Made by a program: the position numbers and the translations under genes
Assembly (NCBI GenBank): GCA_018900975.1
Contig: JAHIFK010000312.1
Location: 1 to 17,182, forward strand
Source: Methanobacteriota archaeon
GTDB lineage: Archaea; Halobacteriota; Methanosarcinia; Methanosarcinales; Methanoperedenaceae
Length of the DNA: 17,182 nt
Direction of reading: 5' to 3'
Part shown: positions 1 through 5,647 of the stretch, one piece after another
Numbering within the stretch: position 1 is the stretch's first letter
How the letters are laid out: each line of letters begins with the position of its first letter
The notes under the pieces: model-generated
What the model was told of the DNA's origin: nothing
The model's input: the letters and a program-made list of their open reading frames with translations, nothing else
The model's database searches: none

Positions 1-573
1 CTTATTCATTTGTTCTACAACAATATCTTCTTTCACGATTACCAGCGCATTCTTACTTTCCTGATACTTTCTTTCCTCTTTGATCTCGTCCAATCTATTA
101 CTTAGAGCACCTATTGCTCCGACACAGAAATCTATCACACGGGTTTTTCTGGAAATCCGGGTAGGGATCTCTGTTGCTTTGATCGCACCACTGTGTATTT
201 GTGAATATAGATGATCAAACATTTTTGACGCAACTTTTGCATCCATTTCGAATCCGACAAAGAATATTTTTGTACCGGCCCTCATAATACGGCATTCATA
301 AAATGAAGCCACAATTGAAGAAAGACTCATAACCCAATGTCTTATGCCTTTTTGATCTATTAGTTCAGACTCAATATTTTTTATTAGTGTTGATTTATCT
401 GAAGTAGCTTTAATTTCATCAATGGATATTTCGTATTTATCCATAAGTTCTTTAACAAGCCTATTTGCTATTGCCATCTCATTAACATTCACAGCACCAC
501 TTTCGGTTTTAGTATGTGCCATAATTTTTTCAATCTTACTTAAAACTTCGATTCTTTCTTCATTAGTTATCAT
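1..573 (-). CDS. DUF2786-type protein, partial at window edge
   Basis: This frame stays open from an ATG at 573 to the left edge of the window, so 191 codons are visible and the C-terminus is missing. The N-terminal ~50 residues fit the DUF2786 pattern: a short helix (VLSKIEKIMAHT), then a helix ending in LVKELMDKYEISIDEIK. The next ~80 residues match the companion domain usually found with it (DUF7168-like), seen as WVMSLSSIVASFYECRI and FFVGFEMDAKVASKMF. The family is common on phages and other mobile elements; its biochemical role is not established. The start overlaps the stop of the zinc-ribbon gene as ATGA, and GAGATGATC lies a few bases upstream as a Shine-Dalgarno, so the two are probably translationally coupled. 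The family call is from remembered motifs, not a search. Confidence 0.75.
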   Translation of the reverse strand, partial: MITNEERIEVLSKIEKIMAHTKTESGAVNVNEMAIANRLVKELMDKYEISIDEIKATSDKSTLIKNIESELIDQKGIRHWVMSLSSIVASFYECRIMRAGTKIFFVGFEMDAKVASKMFDHLYSQIHSGAIKATEIPTRISRKTRVIDFCVGAIGALSNRLDEIKEERKYQESKNALVIVKEDIVVEQMNK

Positions 574-791
574 AACTTGATCATCTCTGCAATCCTATTC
601 TCGCAGAAAACACATTGGAAAAGCTTTGCATCTCCCACTGTAAAATACTGCATAATGTGACCACATTTTTTACAAAATAGCGTATCACCTTTCACTTTCA
701 AAGCATCGATCGCCTGTCTGATAGAACGTAATTGCGTATCCTGCTCTTTATCAAGATACACCAGGTCTTCATCCGTGAAGGTTATCGCCAT
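570..791 (-). CDS. Small zinc-ribbon protein
   Basis: This 73-residue protein has two CxxC knuckles, FCKKCG near residue 40 and FQCVFCE near residue 60. They are separated by a short beta-like stretch, as in a rubredoxin-type or transcription-factor-type zinc ribbon. The N-terminal 35 residues are charged and probably helical (DKEQDTQLRSIRQAIDALK). It starts 18 bp after the abiEii-like toxin gene and ends in an ATGA overlap with the DUF2786-type gene, so it sits inside one minus-strand transcription unit. A GGGAG lies about 13 bases before the ATG. It may be a nucleic-acid-binding accessory protein of the AbiE unit, but this rests only on position and fold. I do not recognise a named family. 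Confidence 0.75.
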   Translation of the reverse strand: MAITFTDEDLVYLDKEQDTQLRSIRQAIDALKVKGDTLFCKKCGHIMQYFTVGDAKLFQCVFCENRIAEMIKL

Positions 792-809
792 ATTCTTTTA
801 TACTCCCTC

Positions 810-1538
810 TTATTCAAGTTTCCTCTTCAAATCGTTCATAACAGCATCGAAATCCGGCAATTCCGGAATAAGCTGTTCCAGGTCAACTTTCCAAAGAGAT
901 CTTACGATATCCAGATCAGCAAAAACTTCACCAACATCCATATTGTCGTTCATGTCAGTCAGCTTTTTCTCTGCAAGCTTCTCAAAATCCTTGAATTCAA
1001 GTTCTTTCAGCAAAAGCCACATGTCCAAATAATCCCTGGGCCTTTTTCTCTGAATAAGCGCTCTCATCTTTTCCGAAGCGCTTTCCGCTATCTGAAATGT
1101 TAATACCGGGAAGTCTGGAAAGTAGGACGAATGCACTTCAACCTCTTTAAGTTCAAGCAATGGCTTTTCCCTCAGGCTGATATCTATCTTTATGGAGTCG
1201 GGATAATTCAACAGGCTTATGTATTTCAGATCTATCGAAACAGAATTTTCAAATGCTCTGATTTTTCTGATTTCCGAATTTATCTCTTTTATCAATAAAA
1301 TATTCCTGAAAACATCAATATCGAATTCATCCAATGCCGTAAAATCAAGGTCAACGGATAGCCTTTTGTGCAGATAGAGTTTGTGCAATGCCGTTCCGCC
1401 CTTGAATACAAGAGTATTCTTGAACCGGGAGTTGTATATCTCTCTGAGAACCAGTGTCAGAACAAAATCTTTTTCTATCATTCCTAAAGGAAGCTTTTGC
1501 TTCCTTGCTATGCTGACAATCTCTGCTTTAGTTACCAT
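810..1538 (-). CDS. abiEii: AbiEii/AbiGii-type nucleotidyltransferase toxin
   Basis: This is the toxin of a type IV (AbiE) toxin-antitoxin pair. AbiEii proteins are DNA polymerase beta-like nucleotidyltransferases; studied members add nucleotides to tRNA or otherwise block growth during phage infection. The hallmark motifs are visible: IEKDFVLTLVLREI near residue 21, FKGGTALHKLY near residue 45 (the GG-T nucleotide-binding turn), RLSVDLDF near residue 59 (metal-binding acidic pair), and RPRDYLDMWLLL near residue 164. The length of 242 residues is normal to slightly short for this family. The ATG overlaps the last codons of the upstream antitoxin gene by 7 bp, the usual arrangement for this pair. 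All recognised motifs are intact, so the gene looks functional. Confidence 0.9.
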   Translation of the reverse strand: MVTKAEIVSIARKQKLPLGMIEKDFVLTLVLREIYNSRFKNTLVFKGGTALHKLYLHKRLSVDLDFTALDEFDIDVFRNILLIKEINSEIRKIRAFENSVSIDLKYISLLNYPDSIKIDISLREKPLLELKEVEVHSSYFPDFPVLTFQIAESASEKMRALIQRKRPRDYLDMWLLLKELEFKDFEKLAEKKLTDMNDNMDVGEVFADLDIVRSLWKVDLEQLIPELPDFDAVMNDLKRKLE

Positions 1539-2317
1539 TTAAACAACTCGTTTTCTTTTAAGTTCAAAATAAGCCTCCATTTCTTGCTTATTCCATATTT
1601 CTTTCCTGGCAACGTGTTCGACAAATGAACATACCTGAATTGTCCGATCCTTCCTTCAAGCTTTTTTGTATCCTGTTTTACAAGGTCAAGCAGGAAGCCG
1701 AGCCTTCTTGCCAGCGAATGATTTTCCATTCTCAAGGCATAGTTTATCATCCTGTCGAAATCAAACTGCTCTTTGTTGTTGTGGAGCGCTTTGAATATTT
1801 CTATGATCGAACCCGCATATTCTTCCCTGTCAAGACAATCGATCATTGTTTTTTCCTTGTCTGCAATGTTAATCTCGGCATCCGATATCTTTATTTTCTC
1901 AAAACCAAAGAATTTTCTTTTCTTGACCCTGACAAACTTGTATAAGTATCCTTGAAATTCCAGGGTGCTTTTTCTTTCTGTTGTTGCAGCAAGCACATGA
2001 AAAGGCATTTGCTCCGTGAAACCATAATATGCAAGCGCTGTCCTGTATGAGACATAATAATTAGTTACTAATTTTGATAACGGGATAAAAGGATGTTCAG
2101 CCCAGCCTTCTCGTCCTTCAAGGGGCACGATAAGATATTTTCCCTTTTCGATCCTTTCCAGCCAGCCTTTTTTCTCAAGTCTGTGGAGAATAACCCTCAT
2201 CTTGCCGTCTGAAAAATTGAAAGATTGCTTCACATCTTCCACTGTTATGACTTTCCTGTTTTTTATTGCGAAAGTCGAAAGCAGGTCATACTCCTGTTTT
2301 GATAGGGATTTAATCAT
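1532..2317 (-). CDS. abiEi: AbiEi-type antitoxin / transcriptional repressor
   Basis: This is the antitoxin partner of the AbiEii-like gene. In characterised AbiE systems it neutralises the toxin without stable complex formation and also represses its own promoter. Residues ~1-65 form a winged-helix domain (VEDVKQSFNFSDGKMRVILH, then GWLERIEKGKYLIVP). The rest matches the AbiEi C-terminal domain, with a characteristic YYVSYRTALAYYGFTEQMP segment near residue 88, then VLAATTERKST. The 261-residue length is typical. It is the first gene of the minus-strand unit, and its stop overlaps the toxin start. A TATA box and a repeat cluster just upstream (2339-2373) fit autoregulation. The family assignment is firm; target and activity are inferred. 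Confidence 0.88.
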   Translation of the reverse strand: MIKSLSKQEYDLLSTFAIKNRKVITVEDVKQSFNFSDGKMRVILHRLEKKGWLERIEKGKYLIVPLEGREGWAEHPFIPLSKLVTNYYVSYRTALAYYGFTEQMPFHVLAATTERKSTLEFQGYLYKFVRVKKRKFFGFEKIKISDAEINIADKEKTMIDCLDREEYAGSIIEIFKALHNNKEQFDFDRMINYALRMENHSLARRLGFLLDLVKQDTKKLEGRIGQFRYVHLSNTLPGKKYGISKKWRLILNLKENELFKW

Positions 2318-2338
2318 TTTAATGCACTATAATTACAG

Positions 2339-2364
2339 ATTATGTAACTATTATGTATCATAAT
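2339..2364 (-). promoter_or_regulatory. Putative AbiEi operator repeats
   Basis: ATTATGTA occurs twice, at 2339-2346 and 2350-2357, with an 11-bp period. The second copy is also the left arm of a perfect 6-bp inverted repeat, ATTATG-TAT-CATAAT (2350-2364). The cluster lies between the probable TATA box and the abiEi start, where a repressor would block initiation. AbiEi antitoxins are known to bind repeats in their own promoter; the link here is inferred. Confidence 0.4.
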
Positions 2365-2373
2365 GTTTATAAA
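2365..2373 (-). promoter_or_regulatory. TATA box of the abiE operon
   Basis: On the minus strand the sequence reads TTTATAAAC, about 48 bases before the abiEi ATG at 2317. An archaeal start site about 25 bases downstream would fall near 2340, leaving a short leader of roughly 20 bases. The core TTTATAAA is self-complementary, but no plus-strand gene follows, so only the minus orientation makes sense. Confidence 0.45.
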
Positions 2374-2387
2374 GGTTTAGATTCAGG

Positions 2388-2630
2388 TCAATCCATGCCC
2401 GTCTTAACTCTTCTGGACTGTTTGAGATCCTCTGGATCAGGATTTGTCTTTTTTGACGTTTCTTCATTCATTTCATAAATAGTCCGCATTCGTTCTATCG
2501 CAAGATCAATGGCTTCTGTTTCGTTCCTGTATATCCTGTGGTCGATGAGCCATTTCAAGTTTTCAATCGTGCGCTGACTGAACGCATAGTTTCTTCGCAC
2601 ACTTGCTTCTCCCAATTCTTTGCGCTTCAT
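2388..2630 (-). CDS. Ribbon-helix-helix-type transcriptional regulator
   Basis: This small basic protein of 80 residues has a ribbon-helix-helix pattern: a short beta-like segment (RRNYAFSQ), then two helices (RTIENLKWLIDHRIY and NETEAIDLAIERM). The last 25 residues are hydrophilic and probably disordered. RHH proteins bind DNA as dimers and often act as antitoxins or autorepressors. The frame is open further upstream, with ATGs at 2651 and 2681, but a clear TATA box at 2657-2664 lies between those and the gene. The start at 2630 is therefore preferred and gives a nearly leaderless message. It is divergent from the AbrB-like gene at 2714, with two palindromic sites between them. No toxin partner is evident. 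Confidence 0.72.
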   Translation of the reverse strand: MKRKELGEASVRRNYAFSQRTIENLKWLIDHRIYRNETEAIDLAIERMRTIYEMNEETSKKTNPDPEDLKQSRRVKTGMD

Positions 2631-2637
2631 GGTGTAC

Positions 2638-2649
2638 GTATTATAATAC
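2638..2649. promoter_or_regulatory. Palindromic operator 1 (GTATTATAATAC)
   Basis: GTATTATAATAC is a perfect 12-bp palindrome. With the preceding GTAC (from 2634) it forms a 16-bp unit repeated with one mismatch at 2687-2702. It lies over the expected transcription start of the RHH gene, so bound repressor would block that promoter. RHH proteins commonly bind pairs of such short palindromes. The regulator-operator link is inferred. Confidence 0.55.
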
Positions 2650-2656
2650 ATAAAAC

Positions 2657-2664
2657 TATTTATA
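2657..2664 (-). promoter_or_regulatory. TATA box of the RHH regulator
   Basis: The minus strand reads GGTATAAATAG, a good archaeal TATA box, about 30 bases before the ATG at 2630. It predicts initiation around 2633-2638, almost at the start codon, and it rules against the upstream in-frame ATGs at 2651 and 2681. On the plus strand the same bases read TATTTATA and might also serve the gene at 2714. Confidence 0.55.
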
Positions 2665-2686
2665 CCTTGGCAACATGTCATAATAA

Positions 2687-2702
2687 GTACGTATTATAGT
2701 AC
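2687..2702. promoter_or_regulatory. Palindromic operator 2 (GTACGTATTATAGTAC)
   Basis: This is the second copy of the 16-bp unit, matching 2634-2649 at 15 of 16 positions with a 53-bp offset, close to five helical turns. It lies just before the AbrB-like start codon at 2714, placing it over that gene's probable transcription start. The pair could let one regulator control both divergent genes. Confidence 0.55.
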
Positions 2703-2713
2703 AGAGACGAGAA

Positions 2714-3193
2714 ATGACAAAGACAAAGTTGCAGACGAACTCGGGTAAACGGCAGCCGTATATTTACCTTGACAAGCTTTTGATCGAGGAGGCTTTCAAA
2801 TGGGAGAAAGGGCAGCTGCTTGGCATCGTATACAGTTTAGACATCAGGCGCATTGCCATTTCTGATAAAGGGGAACCTAGCAGGAAATTACAGAACACAT
2901 CCATCGGGTATCCCTATGTTTATTTAGATAAGCGCATGATAAACAGGGATTTCGGGTGGGAAAAAGGACAACCGTTAGATATCGATTACGATGTAGCGAA
3001 TGGGTGTGTCATAATATCCGAATTGAATGGAGCAGGGGAGAGACTATGTTACTCTATTCTCTCCCCTGCCTCCTATATTCAGAGATGGATTCTATCAGCC
3101 CATTCGTTAGCTGCCTTTGTTCCGCAAGATGTACATAATCGGCCTTTACAGGTGAAAGGAACATATTTTTTAGTCCCACATTTAGGACACTGA
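2714..3193 (+). CDS. Tandem AbrB/MazE-like protein with a replaced C-terminus
   Basis: The first ~107 residues contain two copies of one ~43-residue module. Copy 1 has PYIYLDKLLIEEAFKWEKGQ and copy 2 has PYVYLDKRMINRDFGWEKGQ, each followed by beta-like strands (AISDKG, VIISEL). The pattern resembles archaeal SpoVT/AbrB (swapped-hairpin) DNA-binding domains. Two copies in one chain could form an intramolecular swapped-hairpin pair. After about residue 107 the frame enters a hairpin (from 3032) and then the antisense strand of an IS91-like transposase remnant. The last ~50 residues are therefore probably not original sequence. The native gene was likely about 110 residues, and the stop at 3191-3193 was gained by the insertion. 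Function as a DNA-binding regulator is inferred. Confidence 0.55.
   Translation: MTKTKLQTNSGKRQPYIYLDKLLIEEAFKWEKGQLLGIVYSLDIRRIAISDKGEPSRKLQNTSIGYPYVYLDKRMINRDFGWEKGQPLDIDYDVANGCVIISELNGAGERLCYSILSPASYIQRWILSAHSLAAFVPQDVHNRPLQVKGTYFLVPHLGH
3032..3069. repeat. Perfect 12-bp inverted repeat (hairpin)
   Basis: GCAGGGGAGAGA at 3032-3043 pairs perfectly with TCTCTCCCCTGC at 3058-3069 around a 14-base loop. It is G+C-rich compared with its surroundings. It lies exactly where the AbrB-like module ends and the transposase homology begins, which suggests a transposon end or a junction. Confidence 0.7.
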
Positions 3194-3384
3194 TACGTTT
3201 TATAGCCATTCTTAGGGGTTTTGCATTTTTCCAGTCTTTCGACATTTTCGATTTCAACTGAGCGTATTGAGTCTTTGTAACGGACTTTGTAGTCACCCCA
3301 AGCATTGCAGGAGAAAAGTATAATTGCTATGGTTATTGTAATTGTTACTGATTTCTTGGCTTTTGTTTTTAGTGACACAAACAA
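3079..3384 (-). pseudogene. IS91-like transposase, N-terminal zinc-binding fragment
   Basis: The frame encodes the typical start of IS91/ISCR-type transposases. DSIRSVEIENVERLEKCKTP is followed by a zinc-binding cluster, QCPKCG near residue 66, then FTCKGRLCTSCG near residue 79, and EWADRI. In intact relatives this domain precedes a HUH-type catalytic domain carrying the nicking tyrosine. Here the frame ends two residues after EWADRI, so the catalytic part is absent. The first ~20 residues (serine/threonine- and isoleucine-rich) do not resemble a normal N-terminus and may be non-native. The fragment cannot transpose by itself. The family name rests on motif recognition. Confidence 0.6.
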
Positions 3385-3492
3385 GAATGAAAGCCAAGAA
3401 TATCAATTTTATGGTGAAAATTCAACTGCAAGATCTGGATATGTGTTTATAGTTTCCTATACGTTATAAAAATAATGCTTCCTTCGATTAGG

Positions 3493-3738
3493 TCATGGTA
3501 TGTCGTGTTTAAGCATATAAGATAGCTTTACAACTATGTTAGCATTCATCAGATAGTCATCCACAGAAGAAAGCATTGTACCGATCTTGTCAGCCGAAAA
3601 AGTGACTGTCGCAGAATCTTTATCGACTTCTGTTCTTATTCCGGAGACATTATCGGGTGAAAGTGATCGCGCAATAACACTGATCATTTCCCCGGCATTT
3701 TCGCACTTAATTGTAAGCTTACCCTTAATCTTCATCAC
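3493..3738 (-). CDS. pcc1: KEOPS complex subunit Pcc1
   Basis: This 81-residue protein matches Pcc1, the dimerisation subunit of KEOPS, which with Kae1, Bud32 and Cgi121 makes N6-threonylcarbamoyladenosine (t6A) at position 37 of ANN-decoding tRNAs. Family features are the beta-strand opening (KIKGKLTIKC), the LSPDN motif near residue 27, a second strand region (SATVTFSA), and the DDYLMNANIVVKLSYML helix at the C-terminus. The length is normal for archaeal Pcc1. Its start overlaps the recJ-like stop by 4 bp (3735-3738), so it is the last gene of the rpsO-recJ-pcc1 unit. A T-rich stretch follows on the minus strand around 3466-3480 and may terminate transcription. Confidence 0.88.
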   Translation of the reverse strand: MMKIKGKLTIKCENAGEMISVIARSLSPDNVSGIRTEVDKDSATVTFSADKIGTMLSSVDDYLMNANIVVKLSYMLKHDIP

Positions 3739-5081
3739 GGCTTCCCTGCCTGATTTTCTACCTGCTGCCCTTTCCCTACCTGCTTTCCGACAACAGAATC
3801 CAGGAATTCTATGAAATTTGGCGCAGTTCCTTTAGGGATCGAAGCGCCCGAGGCGACATCATGACCGCCCCCCATGCCGCCCACAGATGCAGCAGCCTCC
3901 CTCATCGCAAAAGCAAGGTCAAGCCCGGCAGATACAAGTTTTCTGGTACCGCGCGCCGATACCTTGATCCTGTCCTCAACTTCATTCAGTGTCACGAAAG
4001 GCTTGTCTGGATAGAGGTAGCGGGTCATTGTCCCTGCTATCGCCCCAGTGCCTCCTATATTATTAAGCATCACATACCTGATATTTTCACCCAATTTGAT
4101 CTGGGCCTGCGCCATCCTCACAGTGTCGATTATCTTGCGCTGGTTCTCCCGCGCGGTCGCCATTGCCTCATCCACCGCTGAAACATCCCGCATGCAAACC
4201 GAAAGACCGATCCCGGATTTTTCAGCATTTCCGCAGGCGTTCAGGATATTAACAAAATCGTATATATTTGGAACGATCTCATTGTTCAGGATGATAATAT
4301 CCCCGATCAATGATCCAATAACAGAGACGCTTCCCTGTTTTGCAAGTTTCAACGCAACCAGGGAAGAAAACTTAATAAGTTGTTCTTCTGTAAGATCATT
4401 TATCCTTCCATTTATCCCTGCTTCATCAAGGAACGCCCTTATTTTCTCCTTATCTCCGGTAATATCAAGAAATGGCTCAAAACTGTACTCAAGAAGCTCT
4501 TCGATCGGGCCGCCGCCCATGCGCAGCCCTTTTTTAACACTCACTGCTTTTTTATCAACAGCTTCGTCCAGTATGAATTTATTGGCATTGTTAATTGCCT
4601 GCTTATCACCGACAGCGCCCACAAGAGCAAGCCCTGCAAGGTCGGTATTATCCCCCATGTGCCTTGCAACCATGTAAGCTCCGCATGAAGCGCACATCTC
4701 GGAGGAGCCATCGATCCCAGCTAGATGCGGGTTAAAATGTACATGTTCAAGCTTTCCAGTGGGTTTGTGATGATCAATTATTATGGCGTTCTTTATCTTT
4801 GAAGAAAGCTCCGCCTGACCGCTCCCCATATCGCATAAAATGACTGCCTCCTGTGGTGTCTTTTCGATCATCTCCACAGTTGAACTGTCGAACTGGCTAA
4901 CTATCGTAGCATGGAACAATATCTGCCGCCTGTGCAGCGCATTACACATGATACCTGCGGCAGATAATCCGTCTGCATCGTTGTGTGATATTAGCCTGAC
5001 GGCATCATATTCCAGAATAGCAGATGCTGCCTGTTCACCTAAAGATTCTAGTTGAACCAGGCTCTCATCTTCATCAGTCAT
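3735..5081 (-). CDS. recJ: Archaeal RecJ-like DHH-family phosphoesterase/exonuclease
   Basis: This is a DHH-DHHA1 protein of 448 residues. The N-terminal catalytic domain shows SHNDADG (residues ~32-38), CDMGSG (~83-88), IDHHKP (~102-107) and LVGAVGDKQ, the metal-binding motifs of RecJ-type nucleases. The C-terminal DHHA1 domain carries GGGHDVASGA near residue 404, the substrate-binding glycine loop. Archaeal relatives degrade single-stranded DNA or RNA, and one (GAN) binds the GINS complex of the replisome. Which paralogue this is cannot be told from sequence alone. It lies 6 bp downstream of rpsO and overlaps pcc1, a link between translation, tRNA modification and nucleic-acid turnover genes that recurs in euryarchaea. 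All catalytic motifs are intact. Confidence 0.88.
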   Translation of the reverse strand: MTDEDESLVQLESLGEQAASAILEYDAVRLISHNDADGLSAAGIMCNALHRRQILFHATIVSQFDSSTVEMIEKTPQEAVILCDMGSGQAELSSKIKNAIIIDHHKPTGKLEHVHFNPHLAGIDGSSEMCASCGAYMVARHMGDNTDLAGLALVGAVGDKQAINNANKFILDEAVDKKAVSVKKGLRMGGGPIEELLEYSFEPFLDITGDKEKIRAFLDEAGINGRINDLTEEQLIKFSSLVALKLAKQGSVSVIGSLIGDIIILNNEIVPNIYDFVNILNACGNAEKSGIGLSVCMRDVSAVDEAMATARENQRKIIDTVRMAQAQIKLGENIRYVMLNNIGGTGAIAGTMTRYLYPDKPFVTLNEVEDRIKVSARGTRKLVSAGLDLAFAMREAAASVGGMGGGHDVASGASIPKGTAPNFIEFLDSVVGKQVGKGQQVENQAGKP

Positions 5082-5087
5082 TTCGAC

Positions 5088-5546
5088 TTATCTTGAAATC
5101 AACATCTCGGCTTTCTGGGTGGAATACTTCCAGTCCTGAGGAAGAACGCCTTCCCTGCGGTAGTATTTTTCAAGCCTGCGTATCTTCGAAACCATGTTGT
5201 TAAGAGAACGTTTGTTGTGTAGATCGTTCTTGTTCTTATTAAGGTGCTTAGTAAGATCAAGCACCTTTACGATAAGGTTACGCATGTCTTCCGGGACCTT
5301 TAGTCCCTTATTGTTCTCTTTTAAGATTGCTGTAATCTTCTTTCCGGTCACAAGGGTGACATCCGGAACACCATGGCGGTCTCTAAGTGTCATACCGATC
5401 TCGCTTGTAGATTTTCCCTTCTCAGCAAGCTGAAGAATCGTCTTTTCTATCTCATCTTTATTAGTGTTCGACCATTTGACAGGCTCTATCCTGTGGGGTT
5501 TTTTAGAACCCGCCTGTCCTTTTTTGCGTGTATGCATTCGTGCCAA
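5088..5546 (-). CDS. rpsO: 30S ribosomal protein uS15 (S15P/S13e)
   Basis: This is archaeal uS15, a primary binder of the 16S rRNA central domain. The N-terminus MARMHTRKKGQAGSKKPHR is typical of archaeal/eukaryotic S15, and the C-terminal half has the conserved helix LNKNKNDLHNKRSLNNMVSK. The start is a TTG at 5544-5546: it gives the canonical MARMHTRKKG and has GGAGG (5555-5559) eight bases upstream. A second TTG at 5561 would add five residues and overlap that Shine-Dalgarno. The next ATG, at 5537, would drop the conserved first three residues. The length from 5546 is 152 residues, normal for the family. It is the first gene of the rpsO-recJ-pcc1 unit. Confidence 0.93.
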   Translation of the reverse strand: MARMHTRKKGQAGSKKPHRIEPVKWSNTNKDEIEKTILQLAEKGKSTSEIGMTLRDRHGVPDVTLVTGKKITAILKENNKGLKVPEDMRNLIVKVLDLTKHLNKNKNDLHNKRSLNNMVSKIRRLEKYYRREGVLPQDWKYSTQKAEMLISR

Positions 5547-5554
5547 TTGAATTT

Positions 5555-5559
5555 CCTCC
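5555..5559 (-). promoter_or_regulatory. Shine-Dalgarno that fixes the rpsO TTG start
   Basis: The minus strand reads GGAGG eight bases before the TTG at 5546. This spacing supports the TTG over the in-frame alternatives at 5561 and 5537. Confidence 0.75.
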
Positions 5560-5561
5560 AA

Positions 5562-5647
5562 TAATCATTATTTCATTATTATATGTTTTATTCCTGTTCT
5601 GTAATAGCGAAGGCAAACCTTAATGGAACATGTATATTAAATAACTT
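5562..5647. promoter_or_regulatory. Shared divergent promoter region, rpsO / radical SAM gene
   Basis: This 86-bp A+T-rich gap separates two divergent genes and must hold both promoters. Minus-strand TATA candidates are ATATAATAA near 5577-5585 and TTTAATATAC near 5630-5640. Only the second leaves room for a leader that includes the GGAGG. For the plus strand, CCTTAATGG near 5618 would place initiation at about the GTG/ATG start, giving a leaderless message. None is strong enough to assign firmly. Confidence 0.35.

Larger units (their letters stand above)
3029..3384 (-). mobile_element. Truncated IS91-like insertion sequence remnant
   Basis: This stretch holds the N-terminal zinc-binding part of a transposase on the minus strand and, at its downstream end, a perfect 12-bp hairpin. 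The rest of the transposase is missing, so the element has suffered a large deletion or is a non-autonomous derivative. The left boundary is taken at the hairpin. The right boundary is uncertain, because the sequence up to about 3480 shows no gene and could still be element-derived. IS91-type elements carry structured ends; whether this hairpin is such an end is inferred. Confidence 0.5.

Noticed and set aside
2631..2681. Upstream ATG starts (2651, 2681) for the RHH regulator
   Set aside because: They lie next to or beyond the TATA box at 2657-2664, so the likely transcript would not contain them.
3054..3305. 83-residue minus-strand ORF overlapping the transposase fragment in another frame
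   Set aside because: The recognisable zinc-binding motifs are in the 3079-3384 frame. This one has no domain and starts inside it.
4048..4677. 209-residue plus-strand ORF inside the recJ-like gene
   Set aside because: Antisense shadow of a clearly conserved DHH-family gene.
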